Below, piece after piece: positions 44,075 through 52,510 of a stretch of DNA of 64,000 nucleotides. This DNA comes from CALXVA01 sp944393025 (GTDB lineage Bacteria; Bacillota; Clostridia; TANB77; CAG-508): NCBI GenBank assembly GCA_963931445.1, contig OZ007016.1:558001-622000 (forward strand), in the 5' to 3' direction. Under the pieces are notes generated by a model that was not told the DNA's origin, searched no databases, and saw nothing but the letters and a program-made list of their open reading frames with translations. The translations under genes and the position numbers were made by a program. Every line of letters starts with the position of its first letter. The first letter of the stretch is position 1.

Positions 44075-45671
44075 ATGAAAACAAAGTATATTTTCGTAAC
44101 TCGGAGGAGTTGTTTCAGGTTTAGGTAAAGGAATAACTGCAGCTTCATTAGGAAGACTTTTAAAAAATAGAGGTTATAAAGTAGTTAACCAAAAGTTTGA
44201 TCCATATATAAATGTGGATCCGGGAACAATGAGCCCGTATGAACATGGAGAAGTTTTTGTAACTGAAGATGGAGCAGAAACAGATTTGGATTTAGGACAT
44301 TATGAAAGATTTACAGATGAAAATTTAACCAAAAATTCTAGTATAACGATGGGAAAAATTTATCAAGAAGTAATTGAAAGAGAAAGAAGAGGAGATTATC
44401 TAGGAAAAACTGTACAGGTTATACCTCATATAACAAATGCTATAAAAGAGAAAATATATTCTTTTGAAAAAACAGATGTAGATATTGTAATTACTGAAAT
44501 AGGAGGAACAGTAGGAGATATAGAAGGTTTATCAATAATAGAAGCAATAAGGCAAGTTGGAATAGAAAGTAATATAGAAGGTGTACTATATATTCATGTA
44601 ACACTTTTACCATATATTTCAGGATCTAAAGAGATAAAGTCAAAGCCAACACAGCATTCAGTAAAAGAATTGCAATCATTTGGAATAAAACCAAATATAC
44701 TTGTATGCAGAACAGAAATAGAAATACCAGATGAAGTAAGAGAAAAGATAGCTTTATTTTGTAATGTAAGAAAAGAAAGTGTAATTGCTAATAAAACAGC
44801 AAATTGTTTATATGAAGTACCTCTAATGCTAGAAAAAGAAGGTTTAGCAAATGAAGTTTGCAAACAACTAAAATTAGAGAAAAATACTCCAAATAATACA
44901 GAATGGGAGCAATTAAGTGAAAAAATAAAAAATATTTCAAATAAAAAAATAACAATAGGAATAGTGGGAAAGTATATAAAACTAGAAGATTCATATTTAT
45001 CAATAATAGAAAGTTTAAAACATGCAGGAATAGAAAATGATATAAATGTTAAAATAAAACTAATTGATGCAGAAAAAGTAAATAAAGAAAATGTAAAAGA
45101 AATGTTAAAAGATTGTAGTGGAATAATAGTTCCAGGGGGATTTGGAAATAGAGGAATAGAAGGTAAAATTCAAACAATAAAATATGTAAGAGAAAATAAA
45201 ATACCATTTTTAGGAATATGTTTAGGAATGCAAATGGCAGTAGTTGAATTTGCAAGAAATGTACTAAAACTAAAAGATGCAAATTCAGAAGAATTTGATG
45301 AAATATGTGAAAATCCTGTTATACATATAATGTATGAGCAAAAAGAAATAACTAAAAAAGGTGGTACTATGAGACTTGGTAGCTACCCATGCATTATAAA
45401 GAAAAACAGCTTAGCAGAAAAAATATATAAAACAAATGAAATACATGAAAGACACAGACACAGATTTGAATATAACAATAAATATAGAGAAATAATGGAA
45501 GAAAAAGGACTTGAAATTTCTGGAACCTCACCAAATGGGCAATTAGTAGAAATTGTAGAGATAAAGAATCATCCTTATTTTATAGCTTGTCAATTCCATC
45601 CAGAATTTAAATCAAGACCAAATAAACCAGCACCATTATTTGTAGGATTAGTAAAAGCAGCAATGAACTAA
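44075..45671 (+). CDS. pyrG: CTP synthase, needs +1 shift at CGGA 44102
   Basis: PyrG (531 aa after the shift; usual about 535) makes CTP from UTP, ATP and glutamine. ATG 44075 follows GGTGGAAGG and encodes MKTKYIFVT. The next four bases, CGGA (44102-44105), must be read as one glycine to give the family P-loop GGVVSGLGKGITAAS; frame zero stops after 17 codons. The rest is normal: DPYINVDPGTMSPYEHGEVF, the synthase core, and a glutaminase domain with LGICLGMQ (nucleophile Cys) and CQFHPEFKSRP. Starting at the internal ATG 44229 would lose the ATP site. CTP synthase is normally indispensable, so the shift is probably used. Confidence 0.95.
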
Positions 45672-45766
45672 TAGTTATTGTTCAGTATAATATATATACT
45701 TTATATTGAAAAAGTAATTTATTTTTATTAATTTTTTTATACTTGTTGTCGAAACATAAAACAAGG

Positions 45767-45795
45767 TTGATTTTAATATTAAAATTTGATAAAAT
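45767..45795 (+). promoter_or_regulatory. Candidate promoter of the 115-residue orphan
   Basis: TTGATT (45767-45772) and TAAAAT (45790-45795) with a 17-base spacer, about 55 bases before the start codon. Confidence 0.5.
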
Positions 45796-45850
45796 TATAA
45801 TGTACTAAATATATTTATTTGCCTACAATCAAAATAAGGAGGAAATTATT

Positions 45851-46198
45851 ATGACAGAAGATTTACTGCGGAAAATTTTGAAAGAGGCTAAGGAAAAGGA
45901 ACAATATGGCTTGTTTTTTTGGCCAGACTGGACAACATGGGATTGCTTTGGATTCGATATAAAACAAGAAGGAAAAGAACATTATAAGTTTGCTTTATCA
46001 CAAATCTTAAAAGAAGAAGAAGCAACAATTACAATCGAATACATGGGTCTTAGTATGACAACAGTTCTTGCAGTTTCTGTAAAAAAATTGGAAGATTCAA
46101 AAAAATTCTTTGAATATGTTTTGGAAATATTACAAAGAAAGTGTTATGAAGGACCAGTTACATTACTTCCTTCAAATAAGATTAGTGAGTTTTGCTGA
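45851..46198 (+). CDS. Orphan 115-residue protein of unknown function
   Basis: I do not recognise this protein. It starts with a charged helix (DLLRKILKEAKEKEQ), then an aromatic stretch (GLFFWPDWTTWDCFGF), a beta-like middle, and a C-terminal helix. Three cysteines are present. AAGGAGG precedes the ATG, and it has its own promoter and terminator. Codon 7 is CGG followed by A, which here must be read as a triplet to keep the frame. Base composition is slightly less AT-rich than its neighbours. Both points suggest recent acquisition. Confidence 0.65.
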   Translation: MTEDLLRKILKEAKEKEQYGLFFWPDWTTWDCFGFDIKQEGKEHYKFALSQILKEEEATITIEYMGLSMTTVLAVSVKKLEDSKKFFEYVLEILQRKCYEGPVTLLPSNKISEFC

Positions 46199-46243
46199 GT
46201 AGGTATAGCGAATTCTTTTTAGAATTCAGCTAAATTAATATAA

Positions 46244-46283
46244 AAGAGAACATAGAAAAAATTAAATCTCTATGTTCTCTTCT
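46244..46283 (+). terminator. Terminator after the 115-residue orphan
   Basis: AAGAGAACATAGA (46244-46256) and TCTATGTTCTCTT (46269-46281) form a perfect 13-bp stem with a loop of about 12 nt. Confidence 0.75.
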
Positions 46284-46284
46284 A

Positions 46285-46394
46285 TTGTATAGGAAACGCT
46301 ATGCAACTTTAAGTTGTGCAACTCAAAGTGAAAATAATATTTTATTTTCAAAAGAAAAATCGACTTTTTCTTGATATTATAGTATTTTTAATTA
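46285..46394. repeat. Family B element overlapping the end of a minus-strand gene
   Basis: It starts TTGTATAGGAAAC and contains the extension also seen at 21180-21232, in inverted orientation (ATGCAACTTTAAGTTGTGCA, CAAAGTGAAAATAATA). It continues AAAAATCGACTTTTTC and TATAGTATTTTTAA. The far inverted end is degenerate. The stop codon of the minus-strand membrane gene (46388-46390) lies inside it. Confidence 0.7.
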
Positions 46395-47509
46395 TTTTCT
46401 TTATTTACTAAATCTTTTCTTTTATATGCATTAATAAATAATATTCCAATACCTAAAATAGAAGCTATAAATCTAACAACACTGCCTACATATGGTACAA
46501 ATTTAATTAGTTCAAGTGCAAGAACAATTAAAAGTGAGAAAAGCACAAAAGCTGTATTTTTTGTAAAATTAAATTTATTTGCAAGTAACTTACCAATAGA
46601 CATACTAAATATTGTATTAGATATTGCATAAGCTAAAATTAATAAACCAATTGCAATAAGTGATATATATATACCAAATCCATAAGTAAATATTAGTAAA
46701 ATAATTGAAGCTAAAATTGTTCCAAAAAATACAAGTAAACCAATTCCAAAGGATTTAAAGCTTTTCTTTGATATAATTTCACATGCTCTATCTTTAAAGT
46801 TTGGAGCTAACCATAAACTTATTAATATTATTGCTAAAGATAATATTAGTATTTTTATAATTCCTAAAATGACAGATAATATTATATTTTGCATATTAAC
46901 TTCAATAGGTTTAAAATTTATTTCTCCTTCAACTGCACCATCTGGAATGTTTGCCTCTGTATTTGAAGTATAATTTAAATTGTTTTTTATTATAGTATCT
47001 TCACCTTTATTAAAGGTTAAACTTGTTGCAGAGATAAAAGCATCTCTTAAAATTTGACCTGATAATGATACAGAATTTGAATATACATATAAGTTTCTAT
47101 CTAAAGTGGCAGAATCTTCTAAAGTAAAAGTATCAGACATTGCATAAATATTAGAAACCTTACCAGAAACTTTTATATTATTTGCATAAGAAAATACATT
47201 ACCATAAATAAAAGCATCTTCTGATATTTCCAATGAATTTGCAAAAACAAAAAGATCTCCATAAATTTCACCAGTTATTTTAACAGTAGATCCATATGCA
47301 AAAACATTACCATATACAATATCAGAAACTTCAACATTTACATCATATAAAAATAAATCAGATGAAATAAAATTATAATTAGTTTCATAACTTGCTAAAA
47401 TATCACTTTTCTCAGAATTTTTAGTATCATTTGCAAATACACAAGTTGATAATACACATAATAACAAAATAAAGCATAATGCTATTTTTTTAAATAAGTT
47501 AATTTTCAA
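46388..47509 (-). CDS. Polymer-forming (bactofilin-like) multi-pass membrane protein
   Basis: A 373-residue protein with an N-terminal signal-like helix (about residues 6-26). A beta-helical region follows (about 60-175) with repeated hydrophobic-aromatic rungs such as YGNVFAYGS, YGDLFVFANS and YGNVFSYANN, typical of polymer-forming or bactofilin-like domains. About four membrane helices follow (roughly 210-360). The likely role is an envelope scaffold, by analogy only. AGGAGG precedes the ATG. The last codons and stop coincide with a family B element, so the native end may be altered. Confidence 0.75.
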   Translation of the reverse strand: MKINLFKKIALCFILLLCVLSTCVFANDTKNSEKSDILASYETNYNFISSDLFLYDVNVEVSDIVYGNVFAYGSTVKITGEIYGDLFVFANSLEISEDAFIYGNVFSYANNIKVSGKVSNIYAMSDTFTLEDSATLDRNLYVYSNSVSLSGQILRDAFISATSLTFNKGEDTIIKNNLNYTSNTEANIPDGAVEGEINFKPIEVNMQNIILSVILGIIKILILSLAIILISLWLAPNFKDRACEIISKKSFKSFGIGLLVFFGTILASIILLIFTYGFGIYISLIAIGLLILAYAISNTIFSMSIGKLLANKFNFTKNTAFVLFSLLIVLALELIKFVPYVGSVVRFIASILGIGILFINAYKRKDLVNKENN

Positions 47510-47572
47510 AAAAATCCCTCCTTAAATAAATTATATGACAATAATATAATTTATAAGGAGTTTTGTCAATGA

Positions 47573-47695
47573 TTATTTTTGAGAATAATAAATACATTCA
47601 CTATTAGGAGATATTTTTTGAGATTGCACATTTTCTAAGTAACATTTTCCATCAATTTGATATTTACAATTACACGAACAATTAATATTTGTCAA
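47573..47695 (-). CDS. Small cysteine-rich protein with TTG start
   Basis: A 40-residue protein starting at TTG 47695 (MTNINCSCNCKYQIDGKCYL..., ending ECIYYSQK), with GGGGTGG about eight bases upstream. Five cysteines in a CxCxC...C...C pattern suggest metal binding or a disulfide knot. I recall similar tiny clostridial proteins, often misannotated, without known function. It lies in the gap between nth and the membrane gene. Confidence 0.65.
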   Translation of the reverse strand: MTNINCSCNCKYQIDGKCYLENVQSQKISPNSECIYYSQK

Positions 47696-47765
47696 AATAA
47701 AACCACCCCATAATATATAGTATGAAGTGATTTTTATAAAATATGTATTATTTTTGTTAAAATGA

Positions 47766-48407
47766 TTAATTTGTATTATTATTTAAATAATATTTACAAT
47801 ATTTATTTATGGTACAATTATCACATTTAGGATTTCGTGAATTACAAATACTTCTTCCATGGTATATAAGAATATGATTAACATCTTTTAAATATTTATA
47901 AGGAAAAAGTTTTAATAAATCTTTTTCTATTTTTTCAGGATTTACTTCATTAGAAAAACCAATTCTATTAGAAAGTCTTTTAGCATGAGTATCAACAGCA
48001 ATTCCTTGAGGAGAATTAAAAGCTTCTAGCATAACTACATTAGCTGTTTTTCTTCCAACACCAGGTAAAGTTAAAAGTTTTTCTATAGTTTGAGGTACTT
48101 CTCCATTAAAATCATTAATTATTTTTTGTGCTGTGAGTTTAATATTTTTGGCTTTATTTTTATAAAAGCCACATGGATGAATAAGTTTTTCTAGAGTTTC
48201 TATTGGCATTTTTGCAAAATCCTCTGGAGTAGAATATTTATTAAATATATTTGGTGTAGTTTTATTTACTCTTTCATCGGTGCATTGGGCCGAAAGAATT
48301 ACTGCAACAAGCAACTCAAAAGGAGTAGAAAAATCAAGACTACATTTAGCATTAGGATATGTATTTTTTAAAATATCTAATATTTTTATTGCTTCTTTTT
48401 GATTCAT
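47766..48407 (-). CDS. nth: Endonuclease III
   Basis: Nth (213 aa) is a bifunctional DNA glycosylase/AP lyase for oxidised pyrimidines. The helix-hairpin-helix motif is TLPGVGRKTANVV, which includes the catalytic Lys. VDTHAKRLSNRIG follows with the catalytic Asp. The C-terminal 4Fe-4S cluster has four cysteines spaced 6-2-5 (CNSRNPKCDNCTINKYC). Start at ATG 48407. Confidence 0.96.
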   Translation of the reverse strand: MNQKEAIKILDILKNTYPNAKCSLDFSTPFELLVAVILSAQCTDERVNKTTPNIFNKYSTPEDFAKMPIETLEKLIHPCGFYKNKAKNIKLTAQKIINDFNGEVPQTIEKLLTLPGVGRKTANVVMLEAFNSPQGIAVDTHAKRLSNRIGFSNEVNPEKIEKDLLKLFPYKYLKDVNHILIYHGRSICNSRNPKCDNCTINKYCKYYLNNNTN

Positions 48408-48641
48408 AATATATAACCTTTCTAAAATTTATTTTCATTATGCAAGAAGTTTAAGTTATGATATTATATCATGATTAATATTTATTGTAAACTTAATAGT
48501 CTAAAAATCAAAAATAATGCAACTATTATTTAATTAAATTTTACACATATATGAATTGGTAAAATAAAATTACTTATATTCTAATTGGTAACCAAAATAG
48601 ACATAAATTAATATAATATACAAATGATGGGAGGTAATAAA
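48408..48641. other. Divergent intergenic region
   Basis: These 234 AT-rich bases separate nth (minus) from the small 49-residue gene (plus). A TTGGTA at 48585 and TATAAT at 48612 are too far apart for a normal sigma-A promoter. CATAAATTA at 48602-48610 could be part of a sporulation-sigma -10, which I cannot confirm. Confidence 0.4.
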
Positions 48642-48791
48642 ATGTGTAGATTACTAAAAAAGACAATAGCTGTATGCTTAATTGGATTTGGTTTAGGAAT
48701 ATTATTTGTATTATTACTTCCTATATCAGGTTGGTTATTTATTATTGGAGCAGTAATTGTTTGTTTAGGAATAATGTGGTTATGTTGTTAA
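48642..48791 (+). CDS. Small membrane protein upstream of spoVM
   Basis: A 49-residue protein: a short basic start (MCRLLKKT), two hydrophobic segments with a glycine/proline turn (LLPISGWL), and a final C-C. GGGAGG precedes the ATG by eight bases. It lies 52 bases before spoVM on the same strand and may be co-expressed during sporulation. The function is unknown. Confidence 0.65.
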   Translation: MCRLLKKTIAVCLIGFGLGILFVLLLPISGWLFIIGAVIVCLGIMWLCC

Positions 48792-48843
48792 ATCTAAAGA
48801 AAACACAGGGCATATTCTAAATGCTTATAAGGAGGGATTAAAA

Positions 48844-48924
48844 ATGACAATAGTAGTAAAAAAAGTTCCAAAATTTTTAAGAGGTATTGTAAAATTAATA
48901 TTTGGAATAAAAGACAATACATAA
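48844..48924 (+). CDS. spoVM: SpoVM-like spore coat anchoring peptide
   Basis: A 26-residue peptide, exactly the length of Bacillus SpoVM. The central P-K-F-L-x-G-I-V pattern and the following amphipathic helix with a Gly match the family, in which the peptide recognises the convex forespore membrane and anchors SpoIVA. AAGGAGG lies 8 bases before the ATG. It is followed by a terminator and lies next to the spoVA cluster, supporting a sporulation role. Confidence 0.85.
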   Translation: MTIVVKKVPKFLRGIVKLIFGIKDNT

Positions 48925-48932
48925 GACAAGAA

Positions 48933-48968
48933 AAGAGAGGGAAAAATCCTCTCTTATTGTTTTTTTAT
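48933..48968. terminator. Terminator after spoVM, overlapping the spoVAE stop
   Basis: AAGAGAGG (48933-48940) and CCTCTCTT (48948-48955) form an 8-bp stem with a 7-nt loop and a downstream T-run. The stop codon of the convergent spoVAE gene (48954-48956) lies at its edge. Confidence 0.8.
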
Positions 48969-49340
48969 ATGAGGTTTTGCAATTAAAGATGCAATATACC
49001 CAAAGAAAATGGCTGCAGCTATTCCACCAGCAGAAGCTTTTACACCTCCAATAAAAGCTCCTAAAAGACCAGATGACTGAGCTTCTGTAATTGCTCCTTT
49101 AGCTAAATTTGCTCCAAAACCTAAAAGGGGAACAGTTGCTCCACAACCTGCAAAATATATTAAATATTGATAAATGCCAATAGCACCTAAAATAACACCA
49201 GTTGTAACAAAAATAACTAAAATTCTAGCAGAAGTTAATTTTGTCTTATCTATTAGTATTTGTCCAACTATACATATTAGTCCACCAACAATAAAGCATC
49301 TTAGTAATTGCATCAAATCTATACTTTGAATAAAATCCAT
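48954..49340 (-). CDS. spoVAE: Stage V sporulation protein AE (SpoVAE/SpoVAEb)
   Basis: A 128-residue membrane protein with about four hydrophobic segments and the conserved FAGCGATVPLLGFGANLAKG. In this family it forms part of the SpoVA channel that moves Ca-dipicolinic acid into the forespore and out during germination. It is the last gene of the dodecin-spoVAC-spoVAD-spoVAE cluster, 67 bases after spoVAD. No separate SpoVAEa-type gene is visible. Confidence 0.92.
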   Translation of the reverse strand: MDFIQSIDLMQLLRCFIVGGLICIVGQILIDKTKLTSARILVIFVTTGVILGAIGIYQYLIYFAGCGATVPLLGFGANLAKGAITEAQSSGLLGAFIGGVKASAGGIAAAIFFGYIASLIAKPHIKKQ

Positions 49341-49407
49341 ATTAGTAAATCCTTATAATAATATTTAGGTTTTTTGGTTACCTATAAACCTACATTTTAA
49401 ATATAAA

Positions 49408-50430
49408 TTATTTATTTAAATTCTCAATAGAAATTGCATGGGCAATTCCAGGAATACTTTCTCCTTGTTGAGAAGTTGTAGAATTCATTAGTGCACCGGT
49501 TGCTATTAATAAAAGTCTATTTATTTTCTTCTCTTTTAATAATTTATATAAATAGCCAGAAAAAACTGAAGCTATACAACCACAACCACTACCACCAGAA
49601 TGAGTATCTTGAGTTTCTTTATCAAAAATTAAAACACCACAGTCATTGTAAATATTTTTTATGTTATAACCCTTAGATTCAGCAAGCTCAGATAAAATTT
49701 CTTTTCCAACATATCCTAAATCTCCTGTGATAATTGCGTCATAATAACTTGGCTTTCTACCAGTATCTTTAAAATGAGTAACTAATGTATCTAAAGCAGC
49801 TGGTGCCATCGCCGCACCCATATTATTTGCATCTTTAACGCCCATATCTACAATTTTACCAGGTGTAACATGTGTTATTCGAGGACATGGTTTGCCAAGG
49901 TTATTATTCGAGAGTATTGCAGCACCAGAACCAGTAACAGTCCATTGAGCAGATTGAGGTCTTTGATTACCAAGTTCTAGAGGAAATCTAAATTGTTTTT
50001 CAGCACTACAAAAATGACTAGATGTAGCACAAATTACATTATTTGCAGCATTTGAGGAAACAAAAATACTGCCCAAACACATGCTTTCTACAAAAGTAGA
50101 ACAAGCACCAAAAACTCCAAAAAAAGGAATATTAGTTTCTCTTAATCCAAAGCTTGAAGAAATACATTGATTTAATAAATCTCCAGCAAAACAATAATCA
50201 ATATCAGTATTTGCTATTCCAGATTTTGCAACTAAAGAATTTACATTTTCTTTTATAATTTTACTTTCAGCCTTTTCCCAAGATTTTTCTCCCCAAAATT
50301 CATCTTCTAAACATCTGTCAAAATATTTTGCAAGAGGTCCTTGAGATTCTTTTGGCCCAACTATAGATGAAGTCTCTAATATATATGGGAAAGTGTCTAA
50401 TTTAATTGTTTGTAATCCAATTTTTTTCAT
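49408..50430 (-). CDS. spoVAD: Stage V sporulation protein AD
   Basis: SpoVAD (340 aa) has a thiolase-like fold and binds dipicolinic acid; it lies on the outer face of the spore inner membrane. Visible are GVFGACSTFVESMCLGS and CATSSHFCSAEKQFRFPLE, with the C-terminal DTHSGGSGCGCIASVFSGYL and NSTTSQQGESIPGIAHAI. ATG 50430 with AGGAGG upstream is chosen over an in-frame TTG at 50436. It lies 44 bases after spoVAC. Confidence 0.95.
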   Translation of the reverse strand: MKKIGLQTIKLDTFPYILETSSIVGPKESQGPLAKYFDRCLEDEFWGEKSWEKAESKIIKENVNSLVAKSGIANTDIDYCFAGDLLNQCISSSFGLRETNIPFFGVFGACSTFVESMCLGSIFVSSNAANNVICATSSHFCSAEKQFRFPLELGNQRPQSAQWTVTGSGAAILSNNNLGKPCPRITHVTPGKIVDMGVKDANNMGAAMAPAALDTLVTHFKDTGRKPSYYDAIITGDLGYVGKEILSELAESKGYNIKNIYNDCGVLIFDKETQDTHSGGSGCGCIASVFSGYLYKLLKEKKINRLLLIATGALMNSTTSQQGESIPGIAHAISIENLNK

Positions 50431-50474
50431 AAGCAATCCTCCTAAGATTTTATAAATGGTATAAGTTTAAAAAA

Positions 50475-50915
50475 CTATACAAAAAAAGTAGCTATAATAC
50501 CTACAATAACTGAAGCAGAAATACCATACACAAGAACTGGACCTGCAACAGTAAACATCTTTCCACCAACTCCCATAACATATCCTTCAGACTTATATTC
50601 TATGGCAGGAGAAACAATAGAATTTGCAAAACCGGTTATTGGAACTAAAGAACCAGCTCCTGCAAATTTTCCAATTTTATTAAAAATATTAAGTCCAGTT
50701 AAAAAAGCAGAAATACCTATTAAAGTTATTGAAACAATAGTAGAACAACTAGTATAATCAAAGCCTTTATATTGGCAAAAGTCAAATATAATTTGTCCTA
50801 TTGTACAAATTAGCCCACCAACCCAGAAAGCATTGAAACAATTTTTTAGAATAGGAGAATTTGGAGATTTTTTATCAACATAATCTAAATAATCTTTTTT
50901 AGTATCAATTTTCAT
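50475..50915 (-). CDS. spoVAC: Stage V sporulation protein AC
   Basis: SpoVAC (146 aa) is a multi-pass membrane protein described as a mechanosensitive channel component for dipicolinic acid release. Motifs FWVGGLICTIGQIIFDF and GAGSLVPITGFANSIVSPA are typical. It has about four or five hydrophobic segments. AGGAGG precedes the ATG. It begins 8 bases after the dodecin gene, so the two are translationally close. Confidence 0.95.
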   Translation of the reverse strand: MKIDTKKDYLDYVDKKSPNSPILKNCFNAFWVGGLICTIGQIIFDFCQYKGFDYTSCSTIVSITLIGISAFLTGLNIFNKIGKFAGAGSLVPITGFANSIVSPAIEYKSEGYVMGVGGKMFTVAGPVLVYGISASVIVGIIATFFV

Positions 50916-50923
50916 AAAACCTC

Positions 50924-51136
50924 CTAATCTCTATCTCTATCAACAACAAAAGACAAATCTAAATCAACATAATATTGTACTAATTTACGCCCATCAATTT
51001 TTGCCCTTTGATCTAAAACTTTTACAGAAGATAAATAATCTATTGTTTTTGAAGCCTCACTTACAGTTTGAACTACAGCATCTTTCCAAGAAACAGAAGA
51101 TGTTCCTGTAATTATTATATGTTTTTCAATACCCAA
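50924..51136 (-). CDS. Dodecin family protein
   Basis: A 70-residue protein with the dodecin pattern: KHIIITGTSSVSWKDAVVQT, then EASKTIDYLSSVKVLDQRAK and a final strand YYVDLDLSFVVDRD. Dodecins are small 12-mers that store flavins or similar ligands. The start is TTG 51136, with GGAGGT nine bases upstream. It is the first gene of the spoVA cluster, only 8 bases before spoVAC, so it is probably expressed in the forespore. The ligand is unknown. Confidence 0.85.
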   Translation of the reverse strand: MGIEKHIIITGTSSVSWKDAVVQTVSEASKTIDYLSSVKVLDQRAKIDGRKLVQYYVDLDLSFVVDRDRD

Positions 51137-51209
51137 TTAAAATCAACCTCCAATTTTAAATAATATTAATTATATATTTTCCAAGAATTTTCAAAATATA
51201 CAATAAGTG

Positions 51210-51238
51210 CAAAAAAAAATGTAGGATGAACCTACATT
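51210..51238 (-). terminator. Terminator of rpmB
   Basis: On the minus strand AATGTAGG and CCTACATT (51238-51231 and 51225-51218) form an 8-bp stem with a 5-nt loop, followed by a run of T residues (plus-strand A run 51211-51219). Confidence 0.85.
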
Positions 51239-51275
51239 ATTACGCGTAATAAAATATATATAATTTAAACATAAT

Positions 51276-51473
51276 TTAAGCTCTATTTACTTTTCCAGAG
51301 CGTAAACATTTTGAACATACATTAATTGTTTTTGTATCTCCATTTATAATAGCTTTAACTCTTCTTAAATTTGGTTTAAATGTTCTTGTTGTTCTTCTAC
51401 TAACATGAGAACGAGCTATACTTATTTTATTTCCGTGTGCTATTGATTTTTCACAAATTTCGCATTTAGCCAT
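51276..51473 (-). CDS. rpmB: Ribosomal protein L28 (zinc-binding form)
   Basis: L28 (65 aa) of the 50S subunit. The sequence MAKCEICEKS...HGNKISIARSHVSRRT and VCSKCLRSGKV shows two CxxC pairs, the zinc-binding form. The start ATG 51473 follows ATAGGAGGTG. A longer in-frame reading to 51605 crosses the ribosome site and overlaps tcdA, and is rejected. It is a monocistronic unit with its own terminator. Confidence 0.95.
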   Translation of the reverse strand: MAKCEICEKSIAHGNKISIARSHVSRRTTRTFKPNLRRVKAIINGDTKTINVCSKCLRSGKVNRA

Positions 51474-51595
51474 TATTATTGCACCTCCTATATTGAATAA
51501 ATAAAATTGACTATATATTACTATATCATAAAAATAAAGAAAAAACAAGTATTTTTTATAATTTTTTGTGTCAATGTTTCTCATCTCAACTGACA

Positions 51596-52303
51596 CTATT
51601 CGCAAATATTTTTAATAACTTCTCCGGCTATTAAAAGTCCAGCAACTGAAGGAACAAAACTGATACTAGCTGGTGATGCTGATTGAATATTTTTTATAGG
51701 AATTTCTTTAGAGTAAAGAACCTTTAAACTAGATATTTCTAATTTTTTTAATTCTTTTCTTATAATTTTAGCAACAGGACATACTGAAGTTTTATTAATA
51801 TCAGCTATTTCAAACATATTTGCATTTAATTTATTACCAGTTCCCATGCAAGAAATGATGTTTATGTTATTTTGTTTACAATATTTTATTATTTCTAATT
51901 TAGAAGAAATTGTATCAATTGCATCTACTACATAATCTATATGGTTATTTAAAGATAATATATTATTCATTATTTTTTCTATATTATTTTTATCTACAAA
52001 TTCTTTTATTTTTATTATTTTAGCAGTTGGATTTATATCTAAAATTCTTTTTTCTTCAACATCAACTTTAGATTTTCCAATAGTAGTGGTATCTGCTATT
52101 AATTGTCTATTTATATTAGTTATATCAATAACATCTTTATCAACAATACCTATATTTTGAACACCAGCTCGAACTAATCCTTCAACAACATAAGAACCTA
52201 CACCACCTAATCCAAATATTACTATATTAGAATTTTGTAGTTTTAATAAATTTTCTTTGCCAATTAGAGTTTCTGTTCTAGCTTGCCAATTTTCATTTTC
52301 CAT
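51596..52303 (-). CDS. tcdA: tRNA threonylcarbamoyladenosine dehydratase TcdA
   Basis: A 235-residue E1-like (ThiF/HesA) enzyme. The nucleotide-binding motif is VIFGLGGVGSYVVEGLVRAG. DKDVIDITNINRQLIADTTT, VVDAIDTISSK and SCMGTGNK identify the TcdA (CsdL/YgdL) branch, which cyclises t6A37 of tRNAs with ATP. CPVAKIIRKEL and SPASISFVPSVAGLLIAGEVI follow. A YrvM-type assignment fits Firmicutes. Length is slightly short but complete. Confidence 0.9.
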   Translation of the reverse strand: MENENWQARTETLIGKENLLKLQNSNIVIFGLGGVGSYVVEGLVRAGVQNIGIVDKDVIDITNINRQLIADTTTIGKSKVDVEEKRILDINPTAKIIKIKEFVDKNNIEKIMNNILSLNNHIDYVVDAIDTISSKLEIIKYCKQNNINIISCMGTGNKLNANMFEIADINKTSVCPVAKIIRKELKKLEISSLKVLYSKEIPIKNIQSASPASISFVPSVAGLLIAGEVIKNICE

Positions 52304-52433
52304 AATTAATCCATTCCTTTCGAAAAATGTAATATTTATTTAAGATTATAGCATAATGAAGAAAAAAAGGTCAAATTGAACATAAAGTATGTATATTATT
52401 AATAAGATAAACAAAAATTTGTTTGTAAGACAC

Positions 52434-52461
52434 TTGCATTTTTTTTACTTTATGATAAAAT
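52434..52461 (+). promoter_or_regulatory. Candidate sigma-A promoter of ruvA
   Basis: TTGCAT (52434-52439) and TAAAAT (52456-52461) with a 16-base spacer, about 50 bases before the start codon. Confidence 0.5.
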
Positions 52462-52510
52462 ATGAATTATTAATTATGTTAAAACAAAAAAGAAAAGAGG
52501 AAATAATATT

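Noticed and set aside
44214..45671. pyrG starting at an internal codon such as 44214
   Set aside because: It would delete the conserved N-terminal ATP loop, which is present just upstream in the +1 frame after a proper start.
48574..48610. Sporulation sigma-E or sigma-K promoter before the 49-residue gene
   Set aside because: Individual boxes are partly matched but the spacing is wrong for sigma-E and the -35 is too weak for sigma-K.
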